From NCBI RefSeq assembly GCF_029080175.1, contig NZ_JARFJC010000029.1: a stretch of DNA of 64,000 bases; one strand, written 5' to 3'. Position numbers and translations under genes: made by a program. Each line of letters starts with the position of its first letter. Position 1 is the first letter of the stretch. The notes beneath the pieces are model-generated. The model searched no databases. It had not been told where the DNA came from and worked only from the letters and a program-made list of their open reading frames with translations. Source of the DNA: Luteipulveratus flavus. Its GTDB lineage: Bacteria > Actinomycetota > Actinomycetes > Actinomycetales > Dermatophilaceae. This document shows, piece after piece, positions 41,096 to 50,586 of this stretch.

Positions 41096-42604
41096 CTACG
41101 TGAGCCGCTGCAGCAGCAGCTCGCGCGCCTTCCCCGCGTCGGCCTGGCCCTTCATCGCCTTCATCACCTGACCGATCAGCGCACCGACCGCCTGCACCTT
41201 GCCGTCGCGCACCTTTTGCGCGACATCGGGGTTGGCGGCGATGACCTGGTCGACCGCGGCCTCCAGGGCGCCGTCGTCCTGCACGAGTTCCAGACCGCGG
41301 GCGTCCGCGACCGCGGTGGGCGAGCCCTCACCGGCGATGACGCCGTCGAGGACCTGCCGGGCCATCGAGTCGTTGAGCCGGCCGGACCCGACCAGGCCGT
41401 CCAGCTCCGCGACGTACGCGGGCGTGACGTTGAAGTCCGAGACGGACTTCCCCTCGGCGTTGGCGCGGCGGGCCAGCTCTCCGGTCCACCACTTGCGGGC
41501 GGCCGCCGGAGAGGCTCCCGCAGCCACGGTCTCCTCGATGATGCCGACGGCGCCGGCGTTCATCACGTCGCGCATCTCCAGGTCGCTGTAGCCCCAGGCG
41601 GCCTGCAGCCGCTTGCGCCGCTCGGCGGGCGGCTCGGGCAGCGTGCCCCGCAGCCGCTCCACGAGCTCGCGGGCCGGCGCCACGGGCACCAGGTCCGGCT
41701 CGGGGAAGTAGCGGTAGTCGTCCGCGTCCGACTTCGGCCGCCCGGACGTCGTCGCGCCGGTGTCCTCGTGCCAGTGGCGGGTCTCCTGCAGGATCGACCC
41801 ACCGCCGTTCAGGACCGCGGCGTGCCGGCAGATCTCGTACCGCACCGCGCGCTCGACGGAGCGCAGCGAGTTGACGTTCTTGGTCTCGGTACGGGTGCCG
41901 AGCTTCTCGGCGCCCCGGGGCTTGAGCGAGACGTTGGCGTCGCAGCGCATCGAGCCCTGCTCCATCTTGACGTCGCTCACGTCCAGCGCCTTGAGCAGGT
42001 CGCGCAGCGCCGAGACGTACGCCCGCGCCACCTCGGGCGCGCGCTCCCCGGCGCCGAGGATCGGCTTGGTGACGATCTCGATCAGCGGGATCCCGGCCCG
42101 GTTGTAGTCGACGAGCGAGTACTCCGCGCCGTGGATGCGGCCGGTGGAGCCACCGACGTGCAGCGACTTGCCGGTGTCCTCCTCCATGTGCGCCCGCTCG
42201 ATCTCCACGCGGAAGGTCGAGCCGTCGTCCAGGTCGACGTCGAGGTACCCCTCGAACGCGATCGGCTCGTCGTACTGCGAGGTCTGGAAGTTCTTCGGCA
42301 TGTCCGGGTAGAAGTAGTTCTTCCGGGCGAACCGGCACCACTGCGCGATCTGGCAGTTGAGCGCCAGCCCGATCCGGACGGCCGACTCCACGGCCGTCGC
42401 GTTGACGACCGGCAGCGCACCCGGCAGACCGAGGCACACCGGGCAGGTCTGGGTGTTCGGGTCCGCGCCGAAGGTCGTCGAGCAGCCGCAGAACATCTTG
42501 GTCGCGGTGCCGAGCTCGACGTGGACCTCCAGGCCCATCACCGGGTCGTACGTCGCGAGCGCCTCGTCGTAGGGCAGCACCGCGTCGGCGGTCGTGACGC
42601 TCAT
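41096..42604 (-). CDS. gatB: Aspartyl/glutamyl-tRNA amidotransferase subunit B
   Basis: A 502-residue kinase/binding subunit that phosphorylates and positions misacylated Glu-tRNA-Gln or Asp-tRNA-Asn. GLEVHVELGTATKMFCGC with the CPVCLGLPGALP zinc/ammonia region, PDMPKNFQTSQYDEPI, HMEEDTGKSLHVGG and DYNRAGIPLIEIVT are diagnostic. The C-terminal YqeY-like tail domain (about 355-502) binds tRNA. The ATG overlaps the gatA stop by ATGA. Last gene of gatC-gatA-gatB. Confidence 0.97.
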   Translation of the reverse strand: MSVTTADAVLPYDEALATYDPVMGLEVHVELGTATKMFCGCSTTFGADPNTQTCPVCLGLPGALPVVNATAVESAVRIGLALNCQIAQWCRFARKNYFYPDMPKNFQTSQYDEPIAFEGYLDVDLDDGSTFRVEIERAHMEEDTGKSLHVGGSTGRIHGAEYSLVDYNRAGIPLIEIVTKPILGAGERAPEVARAYVSALRDLLKALDVSDVKMEQGSMRCDANVSLKPRGAEKLGTRTETKNVNSLRSVERAVRYEICRHAAVLNGGGSILQETRHWHEDTGATTSGRPKSDADDYRYFPEPDLVPVAPARELVERLRGTLPEPPAERRKRLQAAWGYSDLEMRDVMNAGAVGIIEETVAAGASPAAARKWWTGELARRANAEGKSVSDFNVTPAYVAELDGLVGSGRLNDSMARQVLDGVIAGEGSPTAVADARGLELVQDDGALEAAVDQVIAANPDVAQKVRDGKVQAVGALIGQVMKAMKGQADAGKARELLLQRLT

Positions 42605-44121
42605 CGGACGGTCTCCTTCGCGGTCAGCTCCGGGGCCTTCGCCAGCACGGGGCCGCCCCACTTCTCCAGCAGCGCGGCCTCCAGGGCCGCACCGACGCCG
42701 TACATCAGGTGGTCCTGCGTCGCGGGCGCGAGGACCTGGAACCCGGTGGGCAGCCCGTCCTCGTCGGCGACGCCGCTCGGCAGGGACAGCCCAGGGACCC
42801 CGGCGAGGTTGGCCGGGATGGTCGCGATGTCGTTGAGGTACATCGCCATCGGGTCGTCGATCTTCTCCCCGAGCCGGAACGCCGTCGTCGGGGCGGTCGG
42901 CGACACCAGCACGTCGGCCTTCTCGAACGCCGCGGCGAAGTCGCGCGCGATCAGCGTGCGGACCTTCTGGGCCTGCCCGTAGTAGGCGTCGTAGTAGCCG
43001 CTGGACAGCGCGTACGTCCCGAGGATGATCCGTCGCTTGACCTCGTCGCCGAAGCCGGCGTCGCGGCTCGCGGCCATGACCTGCTCGGCGCTGGGGCTCT
43101 CGACCCCCTGCGGACCGACGCGCAGGCCGTAGCGCATCGCGTCGAACTTGGCGAGGTTGGAGGACGCCTCGCTCGGCAGGATCAGGTAGTACGCGGCCAG
43201 GCCCTGGCTGAACGTCGGGCAAGAGACCTCGACCACCTCGGCGCCACGGTCGACCAGCAGCTGCACCGACTCCTCGAACCGACGCTGCACGCCCGGCTGG
43301 AAGCCCTCGCCGGAGATCTCCTTGACGATGCCGATCCGCATGCCTGTGACGTCCGCGCGGCGGGCCGCCTCGACGACCGGCGGGACGGGCGCCTCGATGG
43401 ACGTGGAGTCCATCGGGTCGTGACCGCCGATCACCTCGTGCAGCAGTGCGGCGTCCAGCACCGAGCGGGTGCACGGACCGGCCTGGTCGAGGGAGCTGGC
43501 CAGGGCGATGAGGCCGTAGCGGGAGACACCGCCGTACGTCGGCTTGGCACCGACCGTGCCGGTGACGGCGGCGGGCTGACGGATCGAGCCACCGGTGTCG
43601 GTGCCGATGGCCAGCGGCGCCTCGAACGCGGCGACGGCCGCCGAGGAACCACCGCCGGAACCGCCGGGCGTGCGCTCGAGGTCCCACGGGTTGTGGCTCG
43701 GGCCGTACGCGGAGTGCTCGGTGGAGGAACCCATCGCGAACTCGTCCATGTTGGTCTTGCCGAGGATGGGCATGCCGGCCGCGCGCAGCCGGGTGACCAG
43801 CGTCGCGTCGTACGGCGGGACCCAGCCCTCGAGCATGCGGCTGCCGGCGGTCGTGGGCTGGCCCTGGGTCGCGACGACGTCCTTGACCGCGATCGGGACG
43901 CCGGTCAGCGCGCCCACGTGGTCACCGCGCGAACGGCGCTCGTCGGCCTCGCGGGCCGCGGCGAGCGCGCCTTCCGCGTCGACGTGGAGGAAGGCGTGGA
44001 CGTCGCCGTCGACGGCCGCGATGCGGTCCAGGTGCGCCTGCGTGGCCTCGACGGAGCTGATCTCCTGCGCCGCGAGCCGGTCGGCGATCTCGGCAGCGGT
44101 GAGCCGGGTGATGTCAGTCAT
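42601..44121 (-). CDS. gatA: Aspartyl/glutamyl-tRNA amidotransferase subunit A
   Basis: A 506-residue amidase-signature enzyme releasing ammonia from glutamine for GatB. The Lys of the Ser-cisSer-Lys triad is in IAVKDVVATQG (near residue 78), and the serines are in GGGSSAAVAA and TDTGGSIRQPAAVTG. The order gatC-gatA-gatB with 28 nt and 4-nt-overlap spacing is the standard actinobacterial operon; the cell presumably lacks GlnRS or AsnRS (inference from the family). Confidence 0.97.
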   Translation of the reverse strand: MTDITRLTAAEIADRLAAQEISSVEATQAHLDRIAAVDGDVHAFLHVDAEGALAAAREADERRSRGDHVGALTGVPIAVKDVVATQGQPTTAGSRMLEGWVPPYDATLVTRLRAAGMPILGKTNMDEFAMGSSTEHSAYGPSHNPWDLERTPGGSGGGSSAAVAAFEAPLAIGTDTGGSIRQPAAVTGTVGAKPTYGGVSRYGLIALASSLDQAGPCTRSVLDAALLHEVIGGHDPMDSTSIEAPVPPVVEAARRADVTGMRIGIVKEISGEGFQPGVQRRFEESVQLLVDRGAEVVEVSCPTFSQGLAAYYLILPSEASSNLAKFDAMRYGLRVGPQGVESPSAEQVMAASRDAGFGDEVKRRIILGTYALSSGYYDAYYGQAQKVRTLIARDFAAAFEKADVLVSPTAPTTAFRLGEKIDDPMAMYLNDIATIPANLAGVPGLSLPSGVADEDGLPTGFQVLAPATQDHLMYGVGAALEAALLEKWGGPVLAKAPELTAKETVR

Positions 44122-44149
44122 GTGTTCCTTCTGCGTCTCGGTCGGCTCG

Positions 44150-44446
44150 TCAGTCCTCGTCGAGGATGCGCGGCACCTCGAAGCGCTGCAGCTCCGAGGC
44201 GGGCGCGTTCGCGAGCGCCTGGTCGGCGGTGAGGCTCGGCCGGACCTCGTCCGGCCTGGTCACGTTGGTCAGCGGCAGCGGGTGCGACATCGGCGGGATG
44301 TCGTCGGCGGCGATCTCGCCGACACCGGCGACGAACTCCACGATCTGGTCCAGCTGGCCGGCGAGGTGATCGAGCTCGGCGTCGGTGAGCTGGATGCGGG
44401 CGAGCATGGCGACGTGGGCGACCTCGTCACGGGAGAGCGTGGACAT
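44150..44446 (-). CDS. gatC: Aspartyl/glutamyl-tRNA amidotransferase subunit C
   Basis: A 98-residue stabilising subunit that wraps the GatA-GatB interface. LSRDEVAHVAMLARIQLTDAELDHLAGQLDQIVEFVAGVGEI and the PPMSHPLPLTNVTRPDEV turn are typical, and the C-terminus RFEVPRILDED completes it. The ATG at 44446 is 7 nt from a TAGACT -10, so the operon starts leaderless. Confidence 0.95.
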   Translation of the reverse strand: MSTLSRDEVAHVAMLARIQLTDAELDHLAGQLDQIVEFVAGVGEIAADDIPPMSHPLPLTNVTRPDEVRPSLTADQALANAPASELQRFEVPRILDED

Positions 44447-44453
44447 GCGGGGC

Positions 44454-44459
44454 AGTCTA
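44454..44459 (-). promoter_or_regulatory. Leaderless -10 of gatCAB
   Basis: TAGACT on the minus strand, 7 nt (44447-44453) from the gatC ATG. Confidence 0.5.
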
Positions 44460-44593
44460 TTCGGCGATGTCGACACCCGGGCGCGGCCCGTCGGAGGGAC
44501 CGTCGCCACGGGCACGGCAAGGTTCGCGGGTGCCACGGTGAGAGGTCACCTCTGGTGTTACTTTCGTGCGTAACCGAGGGTGAGGGAGAACAC

Positions 44594-45655
44594 ATGACGA
44601 ACACGATGACCGAGGCGTTCGAGCGCGAGCTCGCCGACCTGGACGTCGAGGACTTCTGGGACAAGGGGTACGCGATCCTTCACGACGTGTACTCCCCGGA
44701 GGAGGTCGAGCGCATGCGCGAGGGGGTCACCGAGCAGTGCCGGATCGGCGGGGAGCTGATGACCGGACCCCTGCGGCACGTGCTCACCGACGGGCGGATG
44801 GCCCAGGTGGCGCAGAAGCTCCTCGGCAGCGACACGGTGATCTACGGCGGTGACAGCTCGGCGACCATCAACGGCAAGATCCGCGCCTGGCACAAGGACA
44901 ACACCGACCGGGAGGACGCCGAGGCTCCCGACTGGGACGACCAGTACACCCAGCTGCGCTTCGGGGTGTACCTCCAGGATCACACCGAGCACAGCGGCGG
45001 CCTGAACCTCAAGGTGGGCTCGCACGTGTTCTGCGACCTGACCTCGGGCGAGACGATCTACGTCAAGAACAACCCCGGTGACCTGCTGGTCTGGAGCATG
45101 CGCATGACGCACTCCGGCGCGGGCACCCTGCTGAAGGACCCGGGCGCGCGGTTCCCCGAGCCGAACGAGTGGAACGCCTTCCCGGCCGACCAGGTCGCGC
45201 CCGAGCACGAGGAGCGGATGGCGATCTTCGCCCACCTCGGCGCCGACGACAAGCACGGCCGTCGCTACCTGGACTACCTCAAGACCAGGACCTACATGGT
45301 CAACGCCTGGCGTCGGCGTCCCTTCACGCCCGAGCACGTCGCCGAGCTCGACGCGATCGGCGTCACGGTGAGGGACATGCCCGCCGAGGTCAAGGACGAC
45401 AAGCGGGCCGGGCTCAACGCGCAGTGGCAGCCCTACTGGTACCCGGGCTCGGCGTCCGTGACGGCCGCGGCCAAGCCTGCGCCGACCGCTCCGGCGCCCC
45501 AGGCCGCTGCCGCACCGCCGGCACCGCGTCCCCAGCAGGCCCAGCCGCCGTTCGCCCGTCGCTACGGTCGGGCCGTGCAGCGGCGCCTCAAGGGAGTGAC
45601 GCGCGGGGCCGTACGGGGCTGGCACGACGCCGCGCCCAAGGGCTCGCGCCGCTGA
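44594..45655 (+). CDS. Phytanoyl-CoA dioxygenase (PhyH)-like protein
   Basis: A 353-residue protein with a 2-oxoglutarate/Fe(II) oxygenase-like barrel (about 18-250). WHKDNTD supplies the His-x-Asp pair, MRMTHSGAGTLL the second His, and QLRFGVYLQDHTEHSGGLNLKVGSH is the core strand. The substrate is not identifiable; relatives act on lipids, compatible solutes or glycans. The C-terminal ~65 residues are a Pro/Ala/Gln-rich linker ending in a strongly basic RRYGRAVQRRLKGVTRG helix, perhaps for membrane or nucleic-acid contact. The ATG follows AGGGAGA. It stands alone, convergent with the mycoredoxin gene. Confidence 0.8.
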   Translation: MTNTMTEAFERELADLDVEDFWDKGYAILHDVYSPEEVERMREGVTEQCRIGGELMTGPLRHVLTDGRMAQVAQKLLGSDTVIYGGDSSATINGKIRAWHKDNTDREDAEAPDWDDQYTQLRFGVYLQDHTEHSGGLNLKVGSHVFCDLTSGETIYVKNNPGDLLVWSMRMTHSGAGTLLKDPGARFPEPNEWNAFPADQVAPEHEERMAIFAHLGADDKHGRRYLDYLKTRTYMVNAWRRRPFTPEHVAELDAIGVTVRDMPAEVKDDKRAGLNAQWQPYWYPGSASVTAAAKPAPTAPAPQAAAAPPAPRPQQAQPPFARRYGRAVQRRLKGVTRGAVRGWHDAAPKGSRR

Positions 45656-45665
45656 TCGGGGTCGG

Positions 45666-45908
45666 CTACTCCAGCAACGCCTCGTGCACCAGCGCGGGGT
45701 CGGGGTTGGAGTAGCCGACGCCGTCGATCACGACGGTCGGCACCAGCTCGTTGCCGTCGTTGAGGTCGCGGACCGTGGCGGCGGCCTCCGGGTCCTCCCA
45801 GATGTTGCGCCACTGGGCGCGGCCGGCGTCGGGCCCGAGAGCGGCCCGCAGCGACGCGCAGAACCCGCAGCCGGGCCGCCAGTAGATGGTGACGTCGTGG
45901 GCGCTCAC
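45666..45908 (-). CDS. Mycoredoxin/glutaredoxin-like protein
   Basis: An 80-residue thioredoxin-fold protein. The active site RPGCGFCASL has the CxxC pair near residues 14-17, and NELVPTVVIDGVGYSNPDP is the cis-Pro and C-terminal segment shared with mycoredoxin-1. It should reduce mycothiol mixed disulfides. The GTG start overlaps the stop of the DUF664 gene (GTGA, 45905-45908). Third gene of ligA-DUF664-mycoredoxin. Confidence 0.88.
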   Translation of the reverse strand: MSAHDVTIYWRPGCGFCASLRAALGPDAGRAQWRNIWEDPEAAATVRDLNDGNELVPTVVIDGVGYSNPDPALVHEALLE

Positions 45909-46399
45909 AGCCGGACCCCGGACGCGTGTCGTACCAGGTCGGCCGTGAGGTCGACGTGGCCGCGGTGCTGGGCGAGCTCCTCGTAGATGTGCATCAGCAC
46001 TCCTCCTTGGGTACGCGTGAACTCCGGCAGGTCGTCGCGGTCCCGGTCCTCCAGGGGTCCGGTCGGGGGCGCCGCGCCGTCGTACGCCACCAGGTCGGCG
46101 AGCAGGCGGTCCCGACCGGCCGGCACCCGGGCCACCAGCTCCGCGACCGGACCCGAGGCGACCAGCTCGGCCGCCCGGTCGCGGACGATCTCGCGGCCCG
46201 CCAGCACCTGTCCGCCCCAGAACTCCATGACACCCAGGCAGTGGGTGAGGATCGCGTAGGCGGAGTTCGCCCCCGGCAGCGCCGGCCGCACGTTGGCGAG
46301 CTCGTCGCCCAGGTCGGTGAGCGTGGCGCACATCCCGCGCAGCGCGCGGTCGACGTGGATCAGCACGTCCTCGACCAGCACGGACCGACCCGACGTCAT
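45905..46399 (-). CDS. DUF664/DinB-like protein
   Basis: A 164-residue four-helix-bundle protein. The three metal-binding histidines of DinB/DUF664 proteins can be placed in AYAILTHCLGV and HIYEELAQHRGHVDLTADLV. Members include mycothiol- or bacillithiol-dependent S-transferases, which fits the neighbouring mycoredoxin; this is inference. The ATG overlaps the ligA stop by ATGA (46396-46399). Confidence 0.83.
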   Translation of the reverse strand: MTSGRSVLVEDVLIHVDRALRGMCATLTDLGDELANVRPALPGANSAYAILTHCLGVMEFWGGQVLAGREIVRDRAAELVASGPVAELVARVPAGRDRLLADLVAYDGAAPPTGPLEDRDRDDLPEFTRTQGGVLMHIYEELAQHRGHVDLTADLVRHASGVRL

Positions 46400-48627
46400 G
46401 CCCCGCCGTCCTCGTCCTCGGCGGCGGTCATCGCGTCCTCGGTCTCGCCGTCGCCCTCGGTCTCGCCGTCGCCCTCGGTCTCGGTCTCCTCCTGGAACGC
46501 CGACGGCCCCTGCGCGAGCAGGGTGCGGAAGCCCTCCTCGTCCAGGATCCGCAGCCCGAGCTCCTCGGCCTTGGTCGCCTTGCTGCCGGCGTTGGCGCCG
46601 ACGACGACGAAGTCGGTCTTCTTGCTGACCGAGCCGGAGGCCTTCCCACCGCGAGCGATGATCGCCTCCTTGATCTCGTCGCGGGTGAAGTCCTCCAACG
46701 AGCCGGTCGCGACGATCGCGAGCCCTTCCAGGGTGCGCTCGATCGAGCCGTCGCGCTCGTCGGCCATCCGCACGCCCGACGCGGCCCAGCGCTGCACGAT
46801 CTGCTCGTGCCAGTCGACGCCGAACCAGGCGACGACGGCCTCACCGATGACGGGCCCGACGCCCGCGGTCGCCGAGATGCGCTCGGCGTCGGCCTCGCGC
46901 AGCGCCTCGATCGAGCCGAGCTCGGACGCGAGCGCGCGAGCGGCGGTCGGGCCGACGTGGCGGATGGACAGGGCGACCAGCACCCGCCACAGCGGTTGCT
47001 GCTTGGCCTGCTCCAGGTTGGCAATGAGACGAATCCCGTTGGCGGACAACGTCTTCCCGTCGACGACGGCGTCCTGCGGGTCGGTCTTCTTCGCCGCCCG
47101 GGTGTAGAGAGGCACCTTGACCAGGTCGGCGGTCGTGAGGTCGAAGAGCGTCGACTCGTCGGCGATCACCCCGGAGTCGAGCAGTGCGGTGGCGCCCTCC
47201 CAGCCGAGCGCCTCGATGTCGAACGCCCCGCGACCGGCGAGGCTGAACAGCCGCTCCCGCAGCTGGGCCGGGCAGGTCCGGGAGTTCGGGCAGCGGATGT
47301 CCTTGTCGCCCTCGCGCTCGTACGCCAGCGCAGTGCCGCACGACGGGCACTCCGTCGGCATCTCGAACTCCCGCTCGGAGCCGTCCCGCAGGTCGACGAC
47401 CGGTCCGACGATCTCGGGGATGACGTCGCCGGCCTTGCGCAGGACGACGGTGTCGCCGATGAGGACGCCCTTGCGGCGGACCTCGAACGCGTTGTGCAGC
47501 GTGGCGCGCTCGACGGTGGAGCCCGCCACCTTGATCGGCTCCATCACGCCGTACGGCGTGACCCGTCCGGTCCGGCCGACGTCCACCCGGATGTCCAGCA
47601 GCGGGGTGTTGACCTCCTCGGGCGGGTACTTGAACGCGATCGCCCAGCGCGGCGCCCGCGAGGTCGAGCCGAGCTGGCGCTGCACGCTCACCTCATCGAC
47701 CTTGACCACGACGCCGTCCAGCTCGTGCTCGACGGAGTGGCGCGCCTTGCCGTACTTCTCGATGTAGCGCTGGACCGCCGCGACATCCCCGAAGACCTTG
47801 GTGTGGGAGGAGACCGGCAGCCCCCAGCCCGCCAGCAGGTCGTAGGCCTGCGACTGACGGGTGATGTCGAAGCCCTTGCGAGCACCGATGCCGTGGACCA
47901 GCATCCGCAGGTTGCGGCTCGCGGTGACGCGAGGATCCTTCTGCCGCAACGAGCCGGCGGCGGTGTTGCGCGGGTTGGCGAACGGCGGCTTGCCCTGCCC
48001 GACGAGGGAGGCGTTGAGCGCCTCGAAGTCCTCGACCGGGAAGAAGACCTCGCCGCGCACCTCCACCTGCTGCGGGACGTTCTCGCCGGTGAGCTGGTGC
48101 GGGACGCCGTCGATGGTGCGCACGTTGAGCGTAACGTCCTCGCCCGTCCGGCCGTCGCCGCGGGTGGCGGCGCGCACCAGCCGGCCCTTCTCGTACAGGA
48201 GGTTGACGGCGAGGCCGTCGATCTTGAGCTCGCACAGGTAGTGCACGGTCGCGCCGCCCGCGTCCCGCTCGACCCGGGCGGCCCAGGCCGCGATCTCCTC
48301 GGCGCTGAACGCGTTGTCGAGGCTGAGCATCCGCTCCACGTGGTCGACGGGAGCGAACTCGGTGGAGTAGGTGCCCCCGACCTGCTGGGTCGGGCTGTCG
48401 GGCGTCCGCAGCGACGGGTGCGCGTCCTCCAGCTCCTCCAGCCGGCGCAGCAGCCGGTCGTACTCGCCGTCGCTGACAGTCGGCGCGTCCTTGATGTAGT
48501 AGGCGAACTGGTGGGCGCGGACCTGCTCGGCGACGTCCTCCCACTCATGCCGCGCGTCGTCCGGGACCGGTAGGTCCGCGTCGGCGCTGGAGGCTGCTGA
48601 CTGCTCCGTCGTGCTCACCCTCGCCAT
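46396..48627 (-). CDS. ligA: NAD+-dependent DNA ligase
   Basis: A 743-residue replicative ligase. Ia domain (HQFAYYIKDAPTVSDGEYDRLLRRLEELE), the adenylated Lys in CELKIDGLAVN (near residue 135), ATRGDGRTGEDVT, an OB-fold, the four zinc cysteines in CPSCGTALAYEREGDKDIRC and CPNSRTCPAQL, HhH repeats and a C-terminal BRCT domain (about 630-710) are in order. The last ~35 residues are an acidic Glu/Thr/Gly/Asp tail encoded by an 18-bp DNA repeat. First gene of a three-gene overlapping operon with DUF664 and mycoredoxin. Confidence 0.97.
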   Translation of the reverse strand: MARVSTTEQSAASSADADLPVPDDARHEWEDVAEQVRAHQFAYYIKDAPTVSDGEYDRLLRRLEELEDAHPSLRTPDSPTQQVGGTYSTEFAPVDHVERMLSLDNAFSAEEIAAWAARVERDAGGATVHYLCELKIDGLAVNLLYEKGRLVRAATRGDGRTGEDVTLNVRTIDGVPHQLTGENVPQQVEVRGEVFFPVEDFEALNASLVGQGKPPFANPRNTAAGSLRQKDPRVTASRNLRMLVHGIGARKGFDITRQSQAYDLLAGWGLPVSSHTKVFGDVAAVQRYIEKYGKARHSVEHELDGVVVKVDEVSVQRQLGSTSRAPRWAIAFKYPPEEVNTPLLDIRVDVGRTGRVTPYGVMEPIKVAGSTVERATLHNAFEVRRKGVLIGDTVVLRKAGDVIPEIVGPVVDLRDGSEREFEMPTECPSCGTALAYEREGDKDIRCPNSRTCPAQLRERLFSLAGRGAFDIEALGWEGATALLDSGVIADESTLFDLTTADLVKVPLYTRAAKKTDPQDAVVDGKTLSANGIRLIANLEQAKQQPLWRVLVALSIRHVGPTAARALASELGSIEALREADAERISATAGVGPVIGEAVVAWFGVDWHEQIVQRWAASGVRMADERDGSIERTLEGLAIVATGSLEDFTRDEIKEAIIARGGKASGSVSKKTDFVVVGANAGSKATKAEELGLRILDEEGFRTLLAQGPSAFQEETETEGDGETEGDGETEDAMTAAEDEDGGA
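46439..46490. repeat. 18-bp tandem repeat in the ligA 3' end
   Basis: CTCGGTCTCGCCGTCGCC is repeated twice with a partial third unit, encoding the ETEGDG-type acidic tail of LigA. It is a likely site of length variation between strains. Confidence 0.75.
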
Positions 48628-48670
48628 CCTGCCGTACGGCGCGGACAGCGTGCTCTGGCCGGCGCGGACC

Positions 48671-49657
48671 TCAGAGCCGTTCGGCGATCAGGCCGGCCGC
48701 GTCGACGGCGAGCCGCTGCACCGACGCCGCCTCCGCGGGGGTGCGCGTCCCCAACCCGCAGGCGGGAGTGACGACGACCTGCGACAGCCGAGCGGTCTCC
48801 AGCCCGACCCGGCTCCAGGCGTCCAGGAACGGCTCGACGACCTGTCGCGGGTGGGTCGCGGTCGTGTCGGTCGGGACGATGCCCGCCCACAGCGTGGTGC
48901 CTCCCTCGACCGAGGCCGCCACCGACTCCCACGTGCGCTCGGTCAGCAGCGAGGTGTCGACGGAGACCCCGACCGCGCCCACCCGGCGCAGCAGCGCGAA
49001 CGGCACGTCCGGGGCGCAGCAGTGCACCGACACCGACCCGCCGAGACCGTCCACCGCCTCGGCCACGGTCCGCAGACCGGACTCGACGACGCCGGGGTCG
49101 ACGGCGCGCAGCCGCCCGAAGCCGGACGCCGACCGCAGCCGTCCGGTGAGCACCGCCGGCAGCGAGGGCTCGTCCAGCTGGAGCACCGGCTCCGCGCCCG
49201 GCACCAGCCGGCGCACCCGCCTCAGCAGCTCCCGGGCGCCCTCGGCGAGCGACTGCACGACGTCGCGGGACGCCCCGGCGTCGACCAGCACCCGGTCGCC
49301 GCGCGGCAGCCACAACGACGCCGCGAGGGTCCACGGGCCGCACAGCTGCACCTTCATCGGTCCGGTGTAGCCGTCGTACGCCTCGGCGAGCTCGTCCAGG
49401 TCCTCGCGCAGGTACGCGCCCGCTCGCGAGACGTCTCGCCCCGGAGCGTCGGTCAGGCGCCAGCCGGACGGCTGCAGGTCGACGGGCATCTCGGCCAGCT
49501 GCGCCGCGGTCCGCCCGACCAGGTCCGCGCCCGGACCACGGGAGGGGATCTCCGGGGCGTACGGCACGTGACCGTCGGCGAGCACGTCACGCAGCCGCCG
49601 TACGACCTCGCGGACCGGCTCCTGCGGCCAGGAGCCGACGCCGGACGCGCGGATCAT
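48671..49657 (-). CDS. Cobalamin-independent methionine synthase family protein
   Basis: A 328-residue single-barrel protein matching the C-terminal (catalytic) half of MetE. Zinc-ligand positions are seen as VHCCAPDVP (His, Cys) and VVTPACGLGTRTP (Cys). VLQLDEPSLPAVL and MKVQLCGPWTLAASL are typical of the UROD/MetE superfamily. Lacking the N-terminal barrel, it is not a standard folate-polyglutamate MetE; archaeal-type or alternative methyl donors are possible. The ATG at 49657 overlaps the stop of the upstream lipoprotein gene by ATGA, an unexpected pairing. Confidence 0.85.
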   Translation of the reverse strand: MIRASGVGSWPQEPVREVVRRLRDVLADGHVPYAPEIPSRGPGADLVGRTAAQLAEMPVDLQPSGWRLTDAPGRDVSRAGAYLREDLDELAEAYDGYTGPMKVQLCGPWTLAASLWLPRGDRVLVDAGASRDVVQSLAEGARELLRRVRRLVPGAEPVLQLDEPSLPAVLTGRLRSASGFGRLRAVDPGVVESGLRTVAEAVDGLGGSVSVHCCAPDVPFALLRRVGAVGVSVDTSLLTERTWESVAASVEGGTTLWAGIVPTDTTATHPRQVVEPFLDAWSRVGLETARLSQVVVTPACGLGTRTPAEAASVQRLAVDAAGLIAERL

Positions 49658-50586
49658 GCCGTCGGCACTGGCTTGTCGCCGATGCCCCTCAGCGTGGCGG
49701 TGGTCCGGCCCGCCCTCAGCTCGACCCAGCAGGTCGCCCGACGGCTCCCCGCCGACCAGCCCTGCCGCGCCGGCGGGACGGTCACCATCCCGATGTCCGC
49801 ACGGGGCTTGGTCGCGGCGCCGACGAACGCCCGGTAGAGCGGCGCGCACAGCGCCGACGTCCGCTTCTCCGCCTCGGCCTCGCCCGGATAGGGGTCGGCG
49901 GGCTGTCCGATGATCCCGCCGCCGACCGTCTCCGTCGTGTGGGGGGCCGAGCAGGACGCCGGCGAGACGTCCGGGCGGGCGGCGATCTTCTCCGCGATGC
50001 AGGCGCGCAGGTCGTACGCGCCGGTGCCCGCGAGCCGGCCCCTGGACGAGCCGGTCACCTGCGTCACACCGCCGAAACCCTCGTCGAACATGCCGATCAG
50101 GCAGATGAATCGGGTGGCAGCCTTCGGGTCCTTGGCGATCGGGTAGGTGACCGATCGGAACCTCGTGGTGTTCAGCGCCGTGGACCCGAGGTACTCGGCG
50201 CCCTTGCGCTCACACGTCGCGACCGCGGCCTCGTGACGCTTGAGCATGTCGTCCTGGTGGGCGGTGCTCGGGACGACCGCCGTCACCTCGTAGGTGTGCT
50301 CCGCGGTGCAGGCCAGGCGGGTCCACTGGGGCTCCTGGCGGGTGCACTGACCGGCCGCGAGTGCCGGGTCGGCACCCGTCGCGGTCGGCATCGTCGGACG
50401 GACCGCCGTGCCGGACCCCGCGGACGCGCCCGCCGTCGGGGTCGTGGCCGCCGGTGTCGACGACCCCGACGGGGCCACCGACGGCGCCGTCGTGGGCGCG
50501 GTCACCGAGGCGTTGTCGCACCCGCTCAGGCCGATCGAGAGCGCCAGCGCACCCGCGGCGACGCACACGGGAGCCGCGGTGCGCAT
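49654..50586 (-). CDS. Septum-formation-family lipoprotein, paralogue 1
   Basis: A 310-residue exported lipoprotein. The lipobox is LSGC (Cys near 23), followed by a Thr/Pro/Ala/Ser linker (~25-75) and two Cys-rich repeats: CTRQEPQWTRLACTAEHTYEVTAVVPSTAHQDD and a second ending ACIAEKIAARPDVSPASCSAPHTTETVGG. These match the 'septum formation' domain of actinobacteria; relatives occur near wall-growth genes, but a mechanism is unknown. It is the second of two tandem paralogues of equal length; its ATG overlaps the upstream stop by one base. Confidence 0.78.
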   Translation of the reverse strand: MRTAAPVCVAAGALALSIGLSGCDNASVTAPTTAPSVAPSGSSTPAATTPTAGASAGSGTAVRPTMPTATGADPALAAGQCTRQEPQWTRLACTAEHTYEVTAVVPSTAHQDDMLKRHEAAVATCERKGAEYLGSTALNTTRFRSVTYPIAKDPKAATRFICLIGMFDEGFGGVTQVTGSSRGRLAGTGAYDLRACIAEKIAARPDVSPASCSAPHTTETVGGGIIGQPADPYPGEAEAEKRTSALCAPLYRAFVGAATKPRADIGMVTVPPARQGWSAGSRRATCWVELRAGRTTATLRGIGDKPVPTA

